Source of the DNA: an uncultured Eubacteriales bacterium
Lineage (GTDB): Bacteria > Bacillota > Clostridia > Oscillospirales > Acutalibacteraceae
DNA length: 23,037 nucleotides
Direction of reading: 5' to 3'
Assembly: GCA_934445015.1 (NCBI GenBank)
Contig: CAKSDJ010000022.1
Span: forward strand, 1 to 23,037
The position numbers and the translations under genes were made by a program. Shown piece after piece: positions 14,986 through 21,635 of this stretch. A model generated the notes under the pieces. The model had not been told where the DNA came from. It did no database searches and saw nothing but the letters and a program-made list of their open reading frames with translations. Numbering within the stretch: position 1 is the first letter of the stretch; the number at the start of each line of letters is the position of its first letter.

Positions 14986-17616
14986 TTAACCTAATTCTTT
15001 AATGCGAGCTTGCGCTGCGGCAAGACGTGCAATCGGAACACGGAACGGTGAGCATGAAACATAGTCAAGACCGATCTTGTGGCAGAATTCTACGGATACA
15101 GGGTCGCCTCCGTGTTCACCGCATATACCGCAGTGCATTTCGGGGCGTACCTTTTTACCTAAGGTAACTGCCATTTCCATAAGTTTGCCTACGCCGTTCT
15201 GGTCAAGTTTCGCAAACGGATCGTTTTCATAAATCTTGCTGTCATAATAAGCGGTAAGGAACTTACCTGCATCATCACGGCTGAAACCAAAGGTCATCTG
15301 TGTAAGGTCGTTTGTACCAAAGCAGAAGAACTCGGCTTCTTTTGCAATTTCATCCGCAGTAAGACAAGCTCTCGGAATTTCAATCATGGTACCTACTTCA
15401 TACTTAAGGTCAATGCCGGCAGCCGCTATTTCTTCATCGGCAGTTGCAACAACAATGTTTTTAACAAACTTAAGTTCTTTAACTTCGCCTGTAAGCGGAA
15501 TCATAATTTCGGGAACAATATTCCAATCGCTGTGTGCTTTTTTAACGTTTATAGCAGCGCGGATAACTGCTTTTGTCTGCATTTTTGCGATTTCGGGATA
15601 GGTAACGGCAAGACGGCATCCGCGGTGACCCATCATCGGGTTAAACTCATGTAGACCGGTGATAATATTCTTGATTTCTTCAACCGTTTTACCCTTAGCG
15701 TCGGCAAGCAGTTTAATTTCTGCTTCTTCGGTAGGTACAAACTCGTGAAGCGGTGGGTCAAGAAAACGTATGGTTACGGGGCAGCCTTCAAGAGCCTCGT
15801 AAAGTTTTTCAAAGTCACCCTGCTGATAAGGCAAAATCTTGTCGAGTGCTGCTTCGCGTTCCTCAACCGTATCAGAGCAGATCATTTCGCGGAAAGCGGC
15901 AATTCTGTCGGGTTCAAAGAACATATGCTCGGTACGGCAAAGACCAATGCCTTCAGCACCGAGTTCGCGAGCCTTTTTAGCGTCGGCAGGTGTGTCTGCA
16001 TTTGTGCGGACTTTAAGTGTTCTGAACTCATCTGCCCATTTCATAATTCTGCCGAACTCGCCTGCGATTTCAGCGTCAACAGTCGGGATAATTCCGTCAT
16101 ATATATTACCGGTAGAACCGTCAATTGAAATAAAGTCGCCTTCGTGATAGGTTTTGCCTGCAAGTGTAAACTTTTTGTTCGCTTCATCCATAATGATGTC
16201 GCCACAGCCCGATACACAGCAAGTACCCATACCGCGTGCAACAACTGCTGCATGGCTGGTCATACCGCCGCGAACCGTAAGAATACCCTGTGATGCTTTC
16301 ATACCTGTAATATCTTCAGGTGATGTTTCAAGACGAACAAGAACAACTTTTTCGCCGCGGGCATTCCAGTTTTCTGCATCTTCTGCAGTAAATACAACCT
16401 TACCGCAAGCGGCACCGGGTGATGCACCGAGACCTTTGCCTGCAGGAACAGCGGCTTTAAGCGCTTTAGCGTCAAACTGCGGATGCAAAAGGGTGTCAAG
16501 GTTGCGCGGGTCAATCATAGCAACAGCCTGTTTTTTGTCAATCATACCTTCATCAACAAGGTCGCAAGCGATTTTAAGCGCTGCTTTTGCGGTACGCTTG
16601 CCGTTACGTGTCTGAAGCATATAAAGTTTTCCGTCTTCAACGGTGAATTCCATATCCTGCATATCGCGGTAATGGTCTTCAAGAATTTGACAAACCTTAT
16701 TAAACTCGGCAAATGCTTCGGGGAATTTCTCTGCCATTTCGGCAATAGGCATAGGTGTGCGAACACCTGCAACAACATCTTCACCCTGAGCATTTGTAAG
16801 GAACTCGCCCATAAGTCCGGGTTCACCAGTAGCGGGGTCACGTGTAAATGCAACACCTGTACCGCAGTTGTCGCCCATATTACCAAATGCCATCATCTGT
16901 ACGTTAACAGCGGTACCCCATGAATACGGAATATCGTTATCACGACGGTAAACGTTTGCACGGGGGTTGTCCCATGAACGGAAAACAGCTTCAACAGCAC
17001 CCATAAGCTGCTCTTTCGGGTCTGTGGGGAAGTCTTTACCGATTTTTGATTTGTATTCTGACTTAAACTGTTCAGCAAGAATCTTGAGGTCATCGGCATT
17101 AAGTTCAACGTCCTGCTTAACGCCTTTTTCCTCTTTCATTTTGTCGATAAGTTCTTCAAAATATTTTTTGCCGACTTCCATAACTACATCGGAGTACATC
17201 TGTATAAATCTTCTGTAGCAGTCGTAAGCCCAACGTGCATTGCCGCTCTTGGCAGCCATTGTTTCAACAACATCTTCGTTAAGACCGAGGTTAAGAATGG
17301 TATCCATCATACCGGGCATAGAAGCGCGTGCGCCTGAACGAACAGAAACAAGAAGCGGGTTTTCTTTATCACCGAATTTTTTACCGGTGATACCTTCCAT
17401 TTTGTCGATGTATTCCATAATCTGTGCCTGAATATCATCGTTGATTTTTCTGCCGTCTTCGTAGTACTGTGTGCAAGCTTCTGTGGTAACCGTAAAGCCT
17501 TGCGGAACAGGGAGACCTATTTTGGTCATTTCTGCAAGGTTTGCGCCTTTACCGCCGAGAAGCTCACGCATTGAAGCGTCGCCTTCACTGAAAAGGTAAA
17601 CATACTTGTGACTCAT
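14986..17616 (-). CDS. ppdK: Pyruvate, phosphate dikinase
   Basis: This is a complete 876-residue enzyme that interconverts pyruvate, ATP and phosphate with phosphoenolpyruvate, AMP and pyrophosphate, in the cytosol at the glycolysis/gluconeogenesis node. The N-terminal ATP-grasp domain opens with LLGGKGANLAEMTKIGLPVPQGFTV. The central swivelling domain has GGMTSHAAVVARGMG, with the phosphorylated histidine at residue 455, the same number as in the Clostridium symbiosum enzyme. The C-terminal PEP/pyruvate TIM barrel has GLCRTEHMFF and HCGICGEHGGDP, with the catalytic cysteine at 832. Length and motifs fit the bacterial/plant PPDK rather than PEP synthase. GGAGG lies 11 bases before the ATG. 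The gene is monocistronic, with its own promoter and terminator. No PPDK regulatory protein gene is nearby. Confidence 0.98.
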   Translation of the reverse strand: MSHKYVYLFSEGDASMRELLGGKGANLAEMTKIGLPVPQGFTVTTEACTQYYEDGRKINDDIQAQIMEYIDKMEGITGKKFGDKENPLLVSVRSGARASMPGMMDTILNLGLNEDVVETMAAKSGNARWAYDCYRRFIQMYSDVVMEVGKKYFEELIDKMKEEKGVKQDVELNADDLKILAEQFKSEYKSKIGKDFPTDPKEQLMGAVEAVFRSWDNPRANVYRRDNDIPYSWGTAVNVQMMAFGNMGDNCGTGVAFTRDPATGEPGLMGEFLTNAQGEDVVAGVRTPMPIAEMAEKFPEAFAEFNKVCQILEDHYRDMQDMEFTVEDGKLYMLQTRNGKRTAKAALKIACDLVDEGMIDKKQAVAMIDPRNLDTLLHPQFDAKALKAAVPAGKGLGASPGAACGKVVFTAEDAENWNARGEKVVLVRLETSPEDITGMKASQGILTVRGGMTSHAAVVARGMGTCCVSGCGDIIMDEANKKFTLAGKTYHEGDFISIDGSTGNIYDGIIPTVDAEIAGEFGRIMKWADEFRTLKVRTNADTPADAKKARELGAEGIGLCRTEHMFFEPDRIAAFREMICSDTVEEREAALDKILPYQQGDFEKLYEALEGCPVTIRFLDPPLHEFVPTEEAEIKLLADAKGKTVEEIKNIITGLHEFNPMMGHRGCRLAVTYPEIAKMQTKAVIRAAINVKKAHSDWNIVPEIMIPLTGEVKELKFVKNIVVATADEEIAAAGIDLKYEVGTMIEIPRACLTADEIAKEAEFFCFGTNDLTQMTFGFSRDDAGKFLTAYYDSKIYENDPFAKLDQNGVGKLMEMAVTLGKKVRPEMHCGICGEHGGDPVSVEFCHKIGLDYVSCSPFRVPIARLAAAQARIKELG

Positions 17617-17643
17617 TTACGAATCAACCTCCTAATAAATTAC

Positions 17644-17693
17644 GGATTTAAAATCCATTGTTAACGGTATTAAAAGTAATACCTCATAGGTAT
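17644..17693 (-). promoter_or_regulatory. Nested inverted repeats in the ppdK leader
   Basis: Three dyads lie between the predicted transcription start and the ribosome binding site: ATACCT-CAT-AGGTAT (17679-17693), GGTATTA-AAAG-TAATACC (17666-17683) and GGATTT-A-AAATCC (17644-17656). The first two share the ATACC segment, so they are mutually exclusive as RNA hairpins. They could be a leader switch or, as DNA, operator sites just downstream of the start point. Confidence 0.45.
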
Positions 17694-17700
17694 CGGAGTT

Positions 17701-17709
17701 ATTATATCA
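17701..17709 (-). promoter_or_regulatory. Extended -10 promoter of ppdK
   Basis: The minus strand reads TGATATAAT, an extended -10 with a perfect TATAAT (17706-17701). No convincing -35 is found at 16-18 bases upstream, which is tolerated by extended -10 promoters. Transcription would begin near 17694, at the edge of the inverted repeats. Confidence 0.65.
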
Positions 17710-17791
17710 GTTTTTAAAGTAAAAATAAAGATTTTTTTAATCGCAGTCAGCATTTTTGATATTTTATTCAATTTATTTAACTTTTTATGGT

Positions 17792-17823
17792 AAAAAAACG
17801 GTATTTTTAACAAAAAAATACCG
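17792..17823 (-). terminator. Intrinsic terminator after the ECF S-component gene
   Basis: CGGTATTTTT (17799-17808) pairs perfectly with AAAAATACCG (17814-17823). On the minus strand the stem is followed by seven T (complement of 17792-17798). A smaller GCCC/GGGC stem (17823-17840) lies just upstream. Confidence 0.85.
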
Positions 17824-17853
17824 CCCATATAATAACGGGCAGTGTAAAATCAA

Positions 17854-18459
17854 TCAGTTTCTGAATTTTTCAACTTGTGTGTATATAACTTTTCCTACGG
17901 CGGTACCAACCAGAATTGTTACAATAAGTTCAATTAAAAAGTTGATTGTCAATATTGTAAGCAGCACCGACATAACCGCGCCGCCAAATGAGGTTTTCGA
18001 ATAAAAAAGTATATATGAGGCCATAAACAGAACCGTATTTAAAACAGGAACCGCTGCCGAACACAGTCCGAAAACCCAAAGGCTGCTCTTGCCTCTTTTT
18101 TCAAAAGCCGAAAAAATGAGTCCCGCAACAAGACCGGTAACAATTCTCGGTACAAAACAGGTAACAATATACCCAAAAGCGTTTTCGCTGAAAAGCGGTG
18201 CAGCACTCGGATCTATCATAAAACCGATTCCGAAAGCCTGCAAAAAGCTTGTAAGCCCAAACACAAATCCCAAAACAGTTCCGCCCGCAACACCTGTGCA
18301 TACCGCGCCCAATGCTACCGGAATAGTCATAAGCGTGATTGAAAACGCGCCGGTTATTGTTATATAACCTATAGGTGTAAAGTTCATAACGAGCATAAGT
18401 GCTATGAACATTGCCGTCAGCACCAAGTTATATGTGCCGCCCTTTTTTAATTTTGTCAT
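17854..18459 (-). CDS. ECF transporter S component, probably for pantothenate
   Basis: This 201-residue, strongly hydrophobic protein has about six membrane spans. After a short basic start (MTKLKKGGTYN) comes a first helix, LVLTAMFIALMLVMNFTPIG, of the kind seen in substrate-binding S components of energy-coupling factor transporters. The following segments (FSITLMTIPVALGAV, GGTVLGFVFGLTSFLQAF) also fit that family. Such a subunit binds a vitamin and works with shared EcfT/EcfA subunits, which are not in this window. It shares a transcript with coaX, so pantothenate is the likeliest substrate (PanT-like); that is inference from context. The ribosome binding site CGGAGG is strong. It is the last gene of the coaX unit, and a terminator follows. 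Confidence 0.8.
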   Translation of the reverse strand: MTKLKKGGTYNLVLTAMFIALMLVMNFTPIGYITITGAFSITLMTIPVALGAVCTGVAGGTVLGFVFGLTSFLQAFGIGFMIDPSAAPLFSENAFGYIVTCFVPRIVTGLVAGLIFSAFEKRGKSSLWVFGLCSAAVPVLNTVLFMASYILFYSKTSFGGAVMSVLLTILTINFLIELIVTILVGTAVGKVIYTQVEKFRN

Positions 18460-18528
18460 AAAAATACCTCCGATACTGCCCGTAAACGGTGCAGTTCTAT
18501 AATATTTGACATATATTATTTGATAAAA

Positions 18529-19620
18529 TCAATTATGTCTGTGTATTCGCATAAACTCCATATAGTTTATCCACGCGTGGCGTGACAAAAAATGTTTTGT
18601 CGGTGCCATAAAAATTCCAATGTTTCCGTTAAGCAATTTTTCGCCGCCGGTCAAAAAATGATCGCATTCTTCAATACCGAAAAGCCCCATATTCTCCCAC
18701 GCTTGCGAAGCGGCAACGCAACTCAGTTGCTCTGATTTTTGATCTGCCCAATAATCAAGTTCGGCAGTGTTTACGCACACGTTACGCGGTGCTATGCTCG
18801 CTAAAAGGTAGTGTTGGTCAAAATCTGCGGCATATGCCTGATTTCCGTACTTTAAATAGTTTTTGCAGAACCAACAGGGGAATGCCCTTGTAATAACTTC
18901 AATAGTTTCGCCGCGAAAATCTTTTTCTACTGCAAAATTACCGTCGCTGTCGGGCAGGCCGCTGCCGCCGCGCGCAACAGCAGCACCGGAACATCCCGAA
19001 TTGTTTGAAAAAGCAAAAGCGAAACGTTCATCCATCATACCGGTAAACAAAGCGGTCTTTCCGAGACGCGAGTGACCGAGAATAGCAACGTTTTCAGGAT
19101 CGGTACCGTCAACGGTAAGAACATAATCAAGTACCCTCATATTTGCAAATGCCCAAAGGCCTATTTTTCCGCAGTCGGTGTCGTTCTGTCTTCCGTCCGG
19201 AAATATAAGCGGTGCAATACCTGTGGTAAAATCATTGTCATCACTCGTTATATCGACATACGAGTATGTGTATATATCGTATTCGTTTTCTGCAAGTTCT
19301 TCTATAGGGAAATATATGTTAGGAACTTCTCTTTGAATGTTTATGCAAATAATTACCGGATGCTTTTTACCGTCGCGGTGGAGTAATCTGTATACTGGGA
19401 ACGTATGACTTCCGTTTTTATTTGACATAGTAAAATCAACTTTTGAAAAAAATACATTACCCCTGTCAAATCTGTCGTCGATTAACTTTTCATTTTCAAC
19501 GCTGATCTTAAAATCATTTTCAGGTAAATAACCGTATTCTTCGCGTTGCAAAATTTCAAGCATCTCTTCGCGTGATTTAAGCGGCGGAAGATTGCGCTTT
19601 TTGAGTTCTTCTTTAATCAT
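18529..19620 (-). CDS. CE15-like alpha/beta hydrolase (glucuronoyl esterase-like), cytosolic
   Basis: This 363-residue alpha/beta hydrolase resembles carbohydrate esterase family 15 and related acetyl xylan esterase-like proteins. The nucleophile motif is GHSRLGKTALF with Ser184. The stretches DERFAFAFSNNSGCSG, PCWFCKNYLKYG, DQHYLLASIAPRNV and AELDYWADQKSE follow in the order expected for CE15. The catalytic His is probably His343 (TKHFLSRHAW). The canonical acid, 23 residues after the Ser, is Asn207 here, so Glu287 or Asp289 in AELDYWAD probably serves instead, as reported for some bacterial members. There is no signal peptide, so it is cytosolic, unlike the secreted lignocellulose enzymes. 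It starts 15 bases after coaX, with GGGGTG as ribosome binding site. Its substrate is unknown. Confidence 0.75.
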   Translation of the reverse strand: MIKEELKKRNLPPLKSREEMLEILQREEYGYLPENDFKISVENEKLIDDRFDRGNVFFSKVDFTMSNKNGSHTFPVYRLLHRDGKKHPVIICINIQREVPNIYFPIEELAENEYDIYTYSYVDITSDDNDFTTGIAPLIFPDGRQNDTDCGKIGLWAFANMRVLDYVLTVDGTDPENVAILGHSRLGKTALFTGMMDERFAFAFSNNSGCSGAAVARGGSGLPDSDGNFAVEKDFRGETIEVITRAFPCWFCKNYLKYGNQAYAADFDQHYLLASIAPRNVCVNTAELDYWADQKSEQLSCVAASQAWENMGLFGIEECDHFLTGGEKLLNGNIGIFMAPTKHFLSRHAWINYMEFMRIHRHN

Positions 19621-19635
19621 AACAACACCCCGTGT

Positions 19636-20400
19636 TTATTTATTTTTATCGTAAATTTCACGTAGACCGTCCAACAGCAGATTTGCGTTATATATAATGT
19701 CACTTTTGCAATGCAGAATAACGTCCTTTGAAAGGCCCCCTGTTGCAATAACGGTAGGAACTTCGCCGAGTTCATCTGCGATTCTTTCAAGCATACCGTC
19801 TATCATAGCAGCGGCGCCGAACACAAGACCCGATTTCATACAGTCTACCGTGTTTGTACCTATAACCGATTTGGGCGCATTTATGTCAATAGACGGCAAC
19901 TGTGCGGTATTTTCACTCAAAGCCTTAAGTGTTAAATTTACACCTGCAGATATGGCACCGCCTATGTAAGCACCGTTTTTATCAATAACGCTGATCGTAG
20001 AAGCTGTACCCATATCGATTACAACACAGGGCAGGGTGTATTCGCTTATTGCGCCTACCGCGCCTGCAACAAGGTCTGCGCCGAGTTGCGCGGGATTGTC
20101 GATTTTTATATTTAAGCCGGTTTTAACACCGGGTCCTATTTCAAGCGGCACAATATCGCAAAGCAGCGAAACCGCGTTGCACACCGCACCGCCCACCGAC
20201 GGCACAACAGATGATACAATACAGTCCTCAATATTCACATAATCAAAATCGTGCAGTTCAAGTACGTTTTTTATTTCAACCGCATATTGATCCGCAGTAG
20301 AACCGTGCATTGTGGCAAGACGTGCCGTAAAGCATAAAACTTCATTGCCATACACGCCCAAAGTAATATTTGTGTTGCCTATATCTATTGCAAGAAGCAT
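19636..20400 (-). CDS. coaX: Type III pantothenate kinase
   Basis: This is a 254-residue kinase that phosphorylates pantothenate, the first step of coenzyme A synthesis. The N-terminal phosphate loop AIDIGNTNITLG, the pantothenate/ATP motifs GADLVAGAVGA and VIDMGTASTISVID, and GGAISAGVNLTLKAL mark it as CoaX of the ASKHA fold rather than CoaA. I start it at the ATG at 20400 (MLLAIDIGNTN), because GGGGGAGG lies 8 bases upstream. An upstream in-frame GTG at 20424 would place that ribosome binding site inside the coding region. It is the first gene of a unit with a CE15-like hydrolase and an ECF S component, which suggests pantothenate is taken up and then phosphorylated. It is divergent from rpsF. 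Confidence 0.95.
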   Translation of the reverse strand: MLLAIDIGNTNITLGVYGNEVLCFTARLATMHGSTADQYAVEIKNVLELHDFDYVNIEDCIVSSVVPSVGGAVCNAVSLLCDIVPLEIGPGVKTGLNIKIDNPAQLGADLVAGAVGAISEYTLPCVVIDMGTASTISVIDKNGAYIGGAISAGVNLTLKALSENTAQLPSIDINAPKSVIGTNTVDCMKSGLVFGAAAMIDGMLERIADELGEVPTVIATGGLSKDVILHCKSDIIYNANLLLDGLREIYDKNK

Positions 20401-20428
20401 CAAAATACCTCCCCCTAATATCACGGTT

Positions 20429-20458
20429 ATTATAGTACATTCGCGTTGTAAAAGTCAA
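20429..20458 (-). promoter_or_regulatory. Sigma-A promoter of the coaX unit
   Basis: On the minus strand TTGACT (20458-20453) and a perfect TATAAT (20434-20429) are separated by 18 bases. They lie about 30 bases upstream of the coaX start and back to back with the rpsF promoter. Confidence 0.85.
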
Positions 20459-20475
20459 TCTTAATTTTAAAAAAG

Positions 20476-20503
20476 TTGACATTCGCAAAAAATATGTTAT
20501 AAT
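20476..20503 (+). promoter_or_regulatory. Sigma-A promoter of rpsF-ssb-rpsR
   Basis: A perfect TTGACA (20476-20481) and a perfect TATAAT (20498-20503) are 16 bases apart, and TGT precedes the -10. This is a strong promoter, as expected for a ribosomal protein operon. The -35 box is 17 bases from the divergent coaX -35. Confidence 0.92.
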
Positions 20504-20546
20504 GTTAATTGCTGTTTGAATATCAGTTCAGATACAGTTCCTTGCC

Positions 20547-20563
20547 CCGTAATAAATTTACGG
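20547..20563 (+). promoter_or_regulatory. Leader hairpin upstream of rpsF
   Basis: CCGTAA (20547-20552) pairs with TTACGG (20558-20563) around a five-base loop, within a leader of about 85 bases between the promoter and rpsF. Many bacteria have an autoregulatory S6:S18-binding RNA here. I see the hairpin but cannot confirm the conserved binding core, so the match is a guess. Confidence 0.4.
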
Positions 20564-20593
20564 AGCCATATGACCAAAAGGAGGTGCAACAAA

Positions 20594-20875
20594 ATGACCA
20601 ATAAGTATGAGGCTGCACTTGTTCTTTCAGTGGCAAACGGTGAAGAAGCCGTAAACACTCTTAAAGAAAAGTTTTATGACCTTATAGCAAAAAACGGTAC
20701 GGTCGAAAATGTTGATGAATGGGGTAAACGCAGACTTGCGTATCCTATCAACGATGAAACCGAAGGTTACTACGTGTTTACAACCTTTGAAAGCGAACCG
20801 TCCTTTCCTGCCGAGCTTGAGCGTATCGCAGGTATTACCGAAGGTGTACTTCGCGTAATGGTAATCAGAAAGTAA
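20594..20875 (+). CDS. rpsF: 30S ribosomal protein S6
   Basis: This is a 93-residue protein of the small ribosomal subunit that pairs with S18 on the platform of the 30S. It reads MTNKYEAALVLS at the start, followed by VENVDEWGKRRLAYPINDETEGYYVFTTFES, the hallmark of the S6 family. The start is set by the strong AAAGGAGGTG directly upstream. Longer in-frame extensions back to 20516 have no ribosome binding site and run through the leader hairpin. It heads the conserved rpsF-ssb-rpsR operon, with ssb 12 bases downstream. The identity is not in doubt. Confidence 0.97.
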   Translation: MTNKYEAALVLSVANGEEAVNTLKEKFYDLIAKNGTVENVDEWGKRRLAYPINDETEGYYVFTTFESEPSFPAELERIAGITEGVLRVMVIRK

Positions 20876-20887
20876 TGGGGGATTTTA

Positions 20888-21316
20888 ATGTTTAATCTTG
20901 TAGTATTAACGGGTCGTCTTACGGCAGACCCCGAACTAAAAACGACACCGAACGGTATACCCGTTACGTCGTTTTCCATTGCAGTAAACCGTAACTACCG
21001 TGCAGGTGAAGAACAGCAAACTGACTTTATCAACATAGTTGCATGGCGTCAGCGCGCAGAGTTTATCACCAAGTATTTTAAAAGGGGCAGTTTGATCGGC
21101 ATTGAGGGTTCTATTCAGACTCGCAAATATACCGATAAAAACGGCAATAACCGCACAGCGTTTGAGGTTGTTGTTAACAATGTTCAGTTCGTTGAGTCAA
21201 AACGCGACGGTGCAGCAACATCGCCTGCGCCCAGCAGTGAGCCTGCTTCGTTCAGCAACGCTGACGCAAGCGACTTTACCGAGATTGACGGTATGGACGA
21301 TGATTTGCCCTTCTGA
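20888..21316 (+). CDS. ssb: Single-stranded DNA-binding protein
   Basis: This is a 142-residue SSB that coats single-stranded DNA during replication, repair and recombination. The N-terminal OB fold is evident: MFNLVVLTGRLTADPELKTT, then TDFINIVAWRQRAEFITKYFKRGSLIGIEG and AFEVVVNNVQFVE. A flexible linker rich in Ala, Pro and Ser follows. The protein ends in the acidic tip DDDLPF, which recruits partner proteins. It lies between rpsF and rpsR, as in most Firmicutes, with GGGGGA as ribosome binding site. This is the chromosomal housekeeping copy, judging by its context. Confidence 0.97.
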   Translation: MFNLVVLTGRLTADPELKTTPNGIPVTSFSIAVNRNYRAGEEQQTDFINIVAWRQRAEFITKYFKRGSLIGIEGSIQTRKYTDKNGNNRTAFEVVVNNVQFVESKRDGAATSPAPSSEPASFSNADASDFTEIDGMDDDLPF

Positions 21317-21341
21317 TTTTATTTAAAGGAGGAACTTTTCG

Positions 21342-21581
21342 ATGGAAAAGACAGATAGACCGCTTCACAGAAAGCCTCGCAAAAAGGTATGCCATTTTTG
21401 CGCAGACCGTGTAGAAGTAATTGACTATAAAGATGTAGCACGCCTTCGCAAATACGTTTCAGAGCGTGCAAAAATACTTCCGCGCAGAGCAACAGGTACT
21501 TGCGCACGTCACCAGCGTGCTCTTACCACTGCAATAAAGCGCGCCCGTCAGGTTGCTTTACTTCCGTACAGCAACGACTGA
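21342..21581 (+). CDS. rpsR: 30S ribosomal protein S18
   Basis: This is a 79-residue basic protein of the small subunit that binds 16S rRNA as a dimer with S6. The family stretches KDVARLRKYVSERAKILPRRATG and CARHQRALTTAIKRARQVALLPY are intact. Cys17, Cys20, Cys54 and His57 (CHFC and CARH) form a possible zinc site, so this looks like the zinc-binding form of S18. The ribosome binding site AAAGGAGG precedes the ATG. It is the last gene of the operon, and a strong terminator follows 17 bases after the stop. Confidence 0.97.
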   Translation: MEKTDRPLHRKPRKKVCHFCADRVEVIDYKDVARLRKYVSERAKILPRRATGTCARHQRALTTAIKRARQVALLPYSND

Positions 21582-21598
21582 TTTTACGTCAAATTATT

Positions 21599-21635
21599 AA
21601 ACCCGAAGGTAATTTGCCTTCGGGTTTTAATTTTT
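21599..21635. terminator. Bidirectional intrinsic terminator between rpsR and mtaB
   Basis: AAACCCGAAGG (21599-21609) pairs perfectly with CCTTCGGGTTT (21617-21627) around a seven-base loop, with T-rich sequence after it on the plus strand and A-rich sequence before it. It ends rpsF-ssb-rpsR and probably also the convergent mtaB, whose stop is at 21635-21637. Confidence 0.93.

Noticed and set aside
15745..16147. Open frames of 75-127 residues antisense to ppdK
   Set aside because: They overlap highly conserved PPDK coding sequence, and I recognise no protein family in them.
17655..17676. Rex (redox) operator in the ppdK leader
   Set aside because: One half-site, TTAACAA, is present on the minus strand, but the other half is poor and the spacing is five rather than four.
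20401..20424. Longer CoaX starting at the upstream GTG (adding MILGGGIL)
   Set aside because: Those codons are the ribosome binding site GGGGGAGG itself, and the family begins at the LLAIDIGNTN motif.
20516..20593. Longer S6 starting at 20516
   Set aside because: It would translate the leader and hairpin with no ribosome binding site. The ATG at 20594 has AAAGGAGGTG and matches the family N-terminus.
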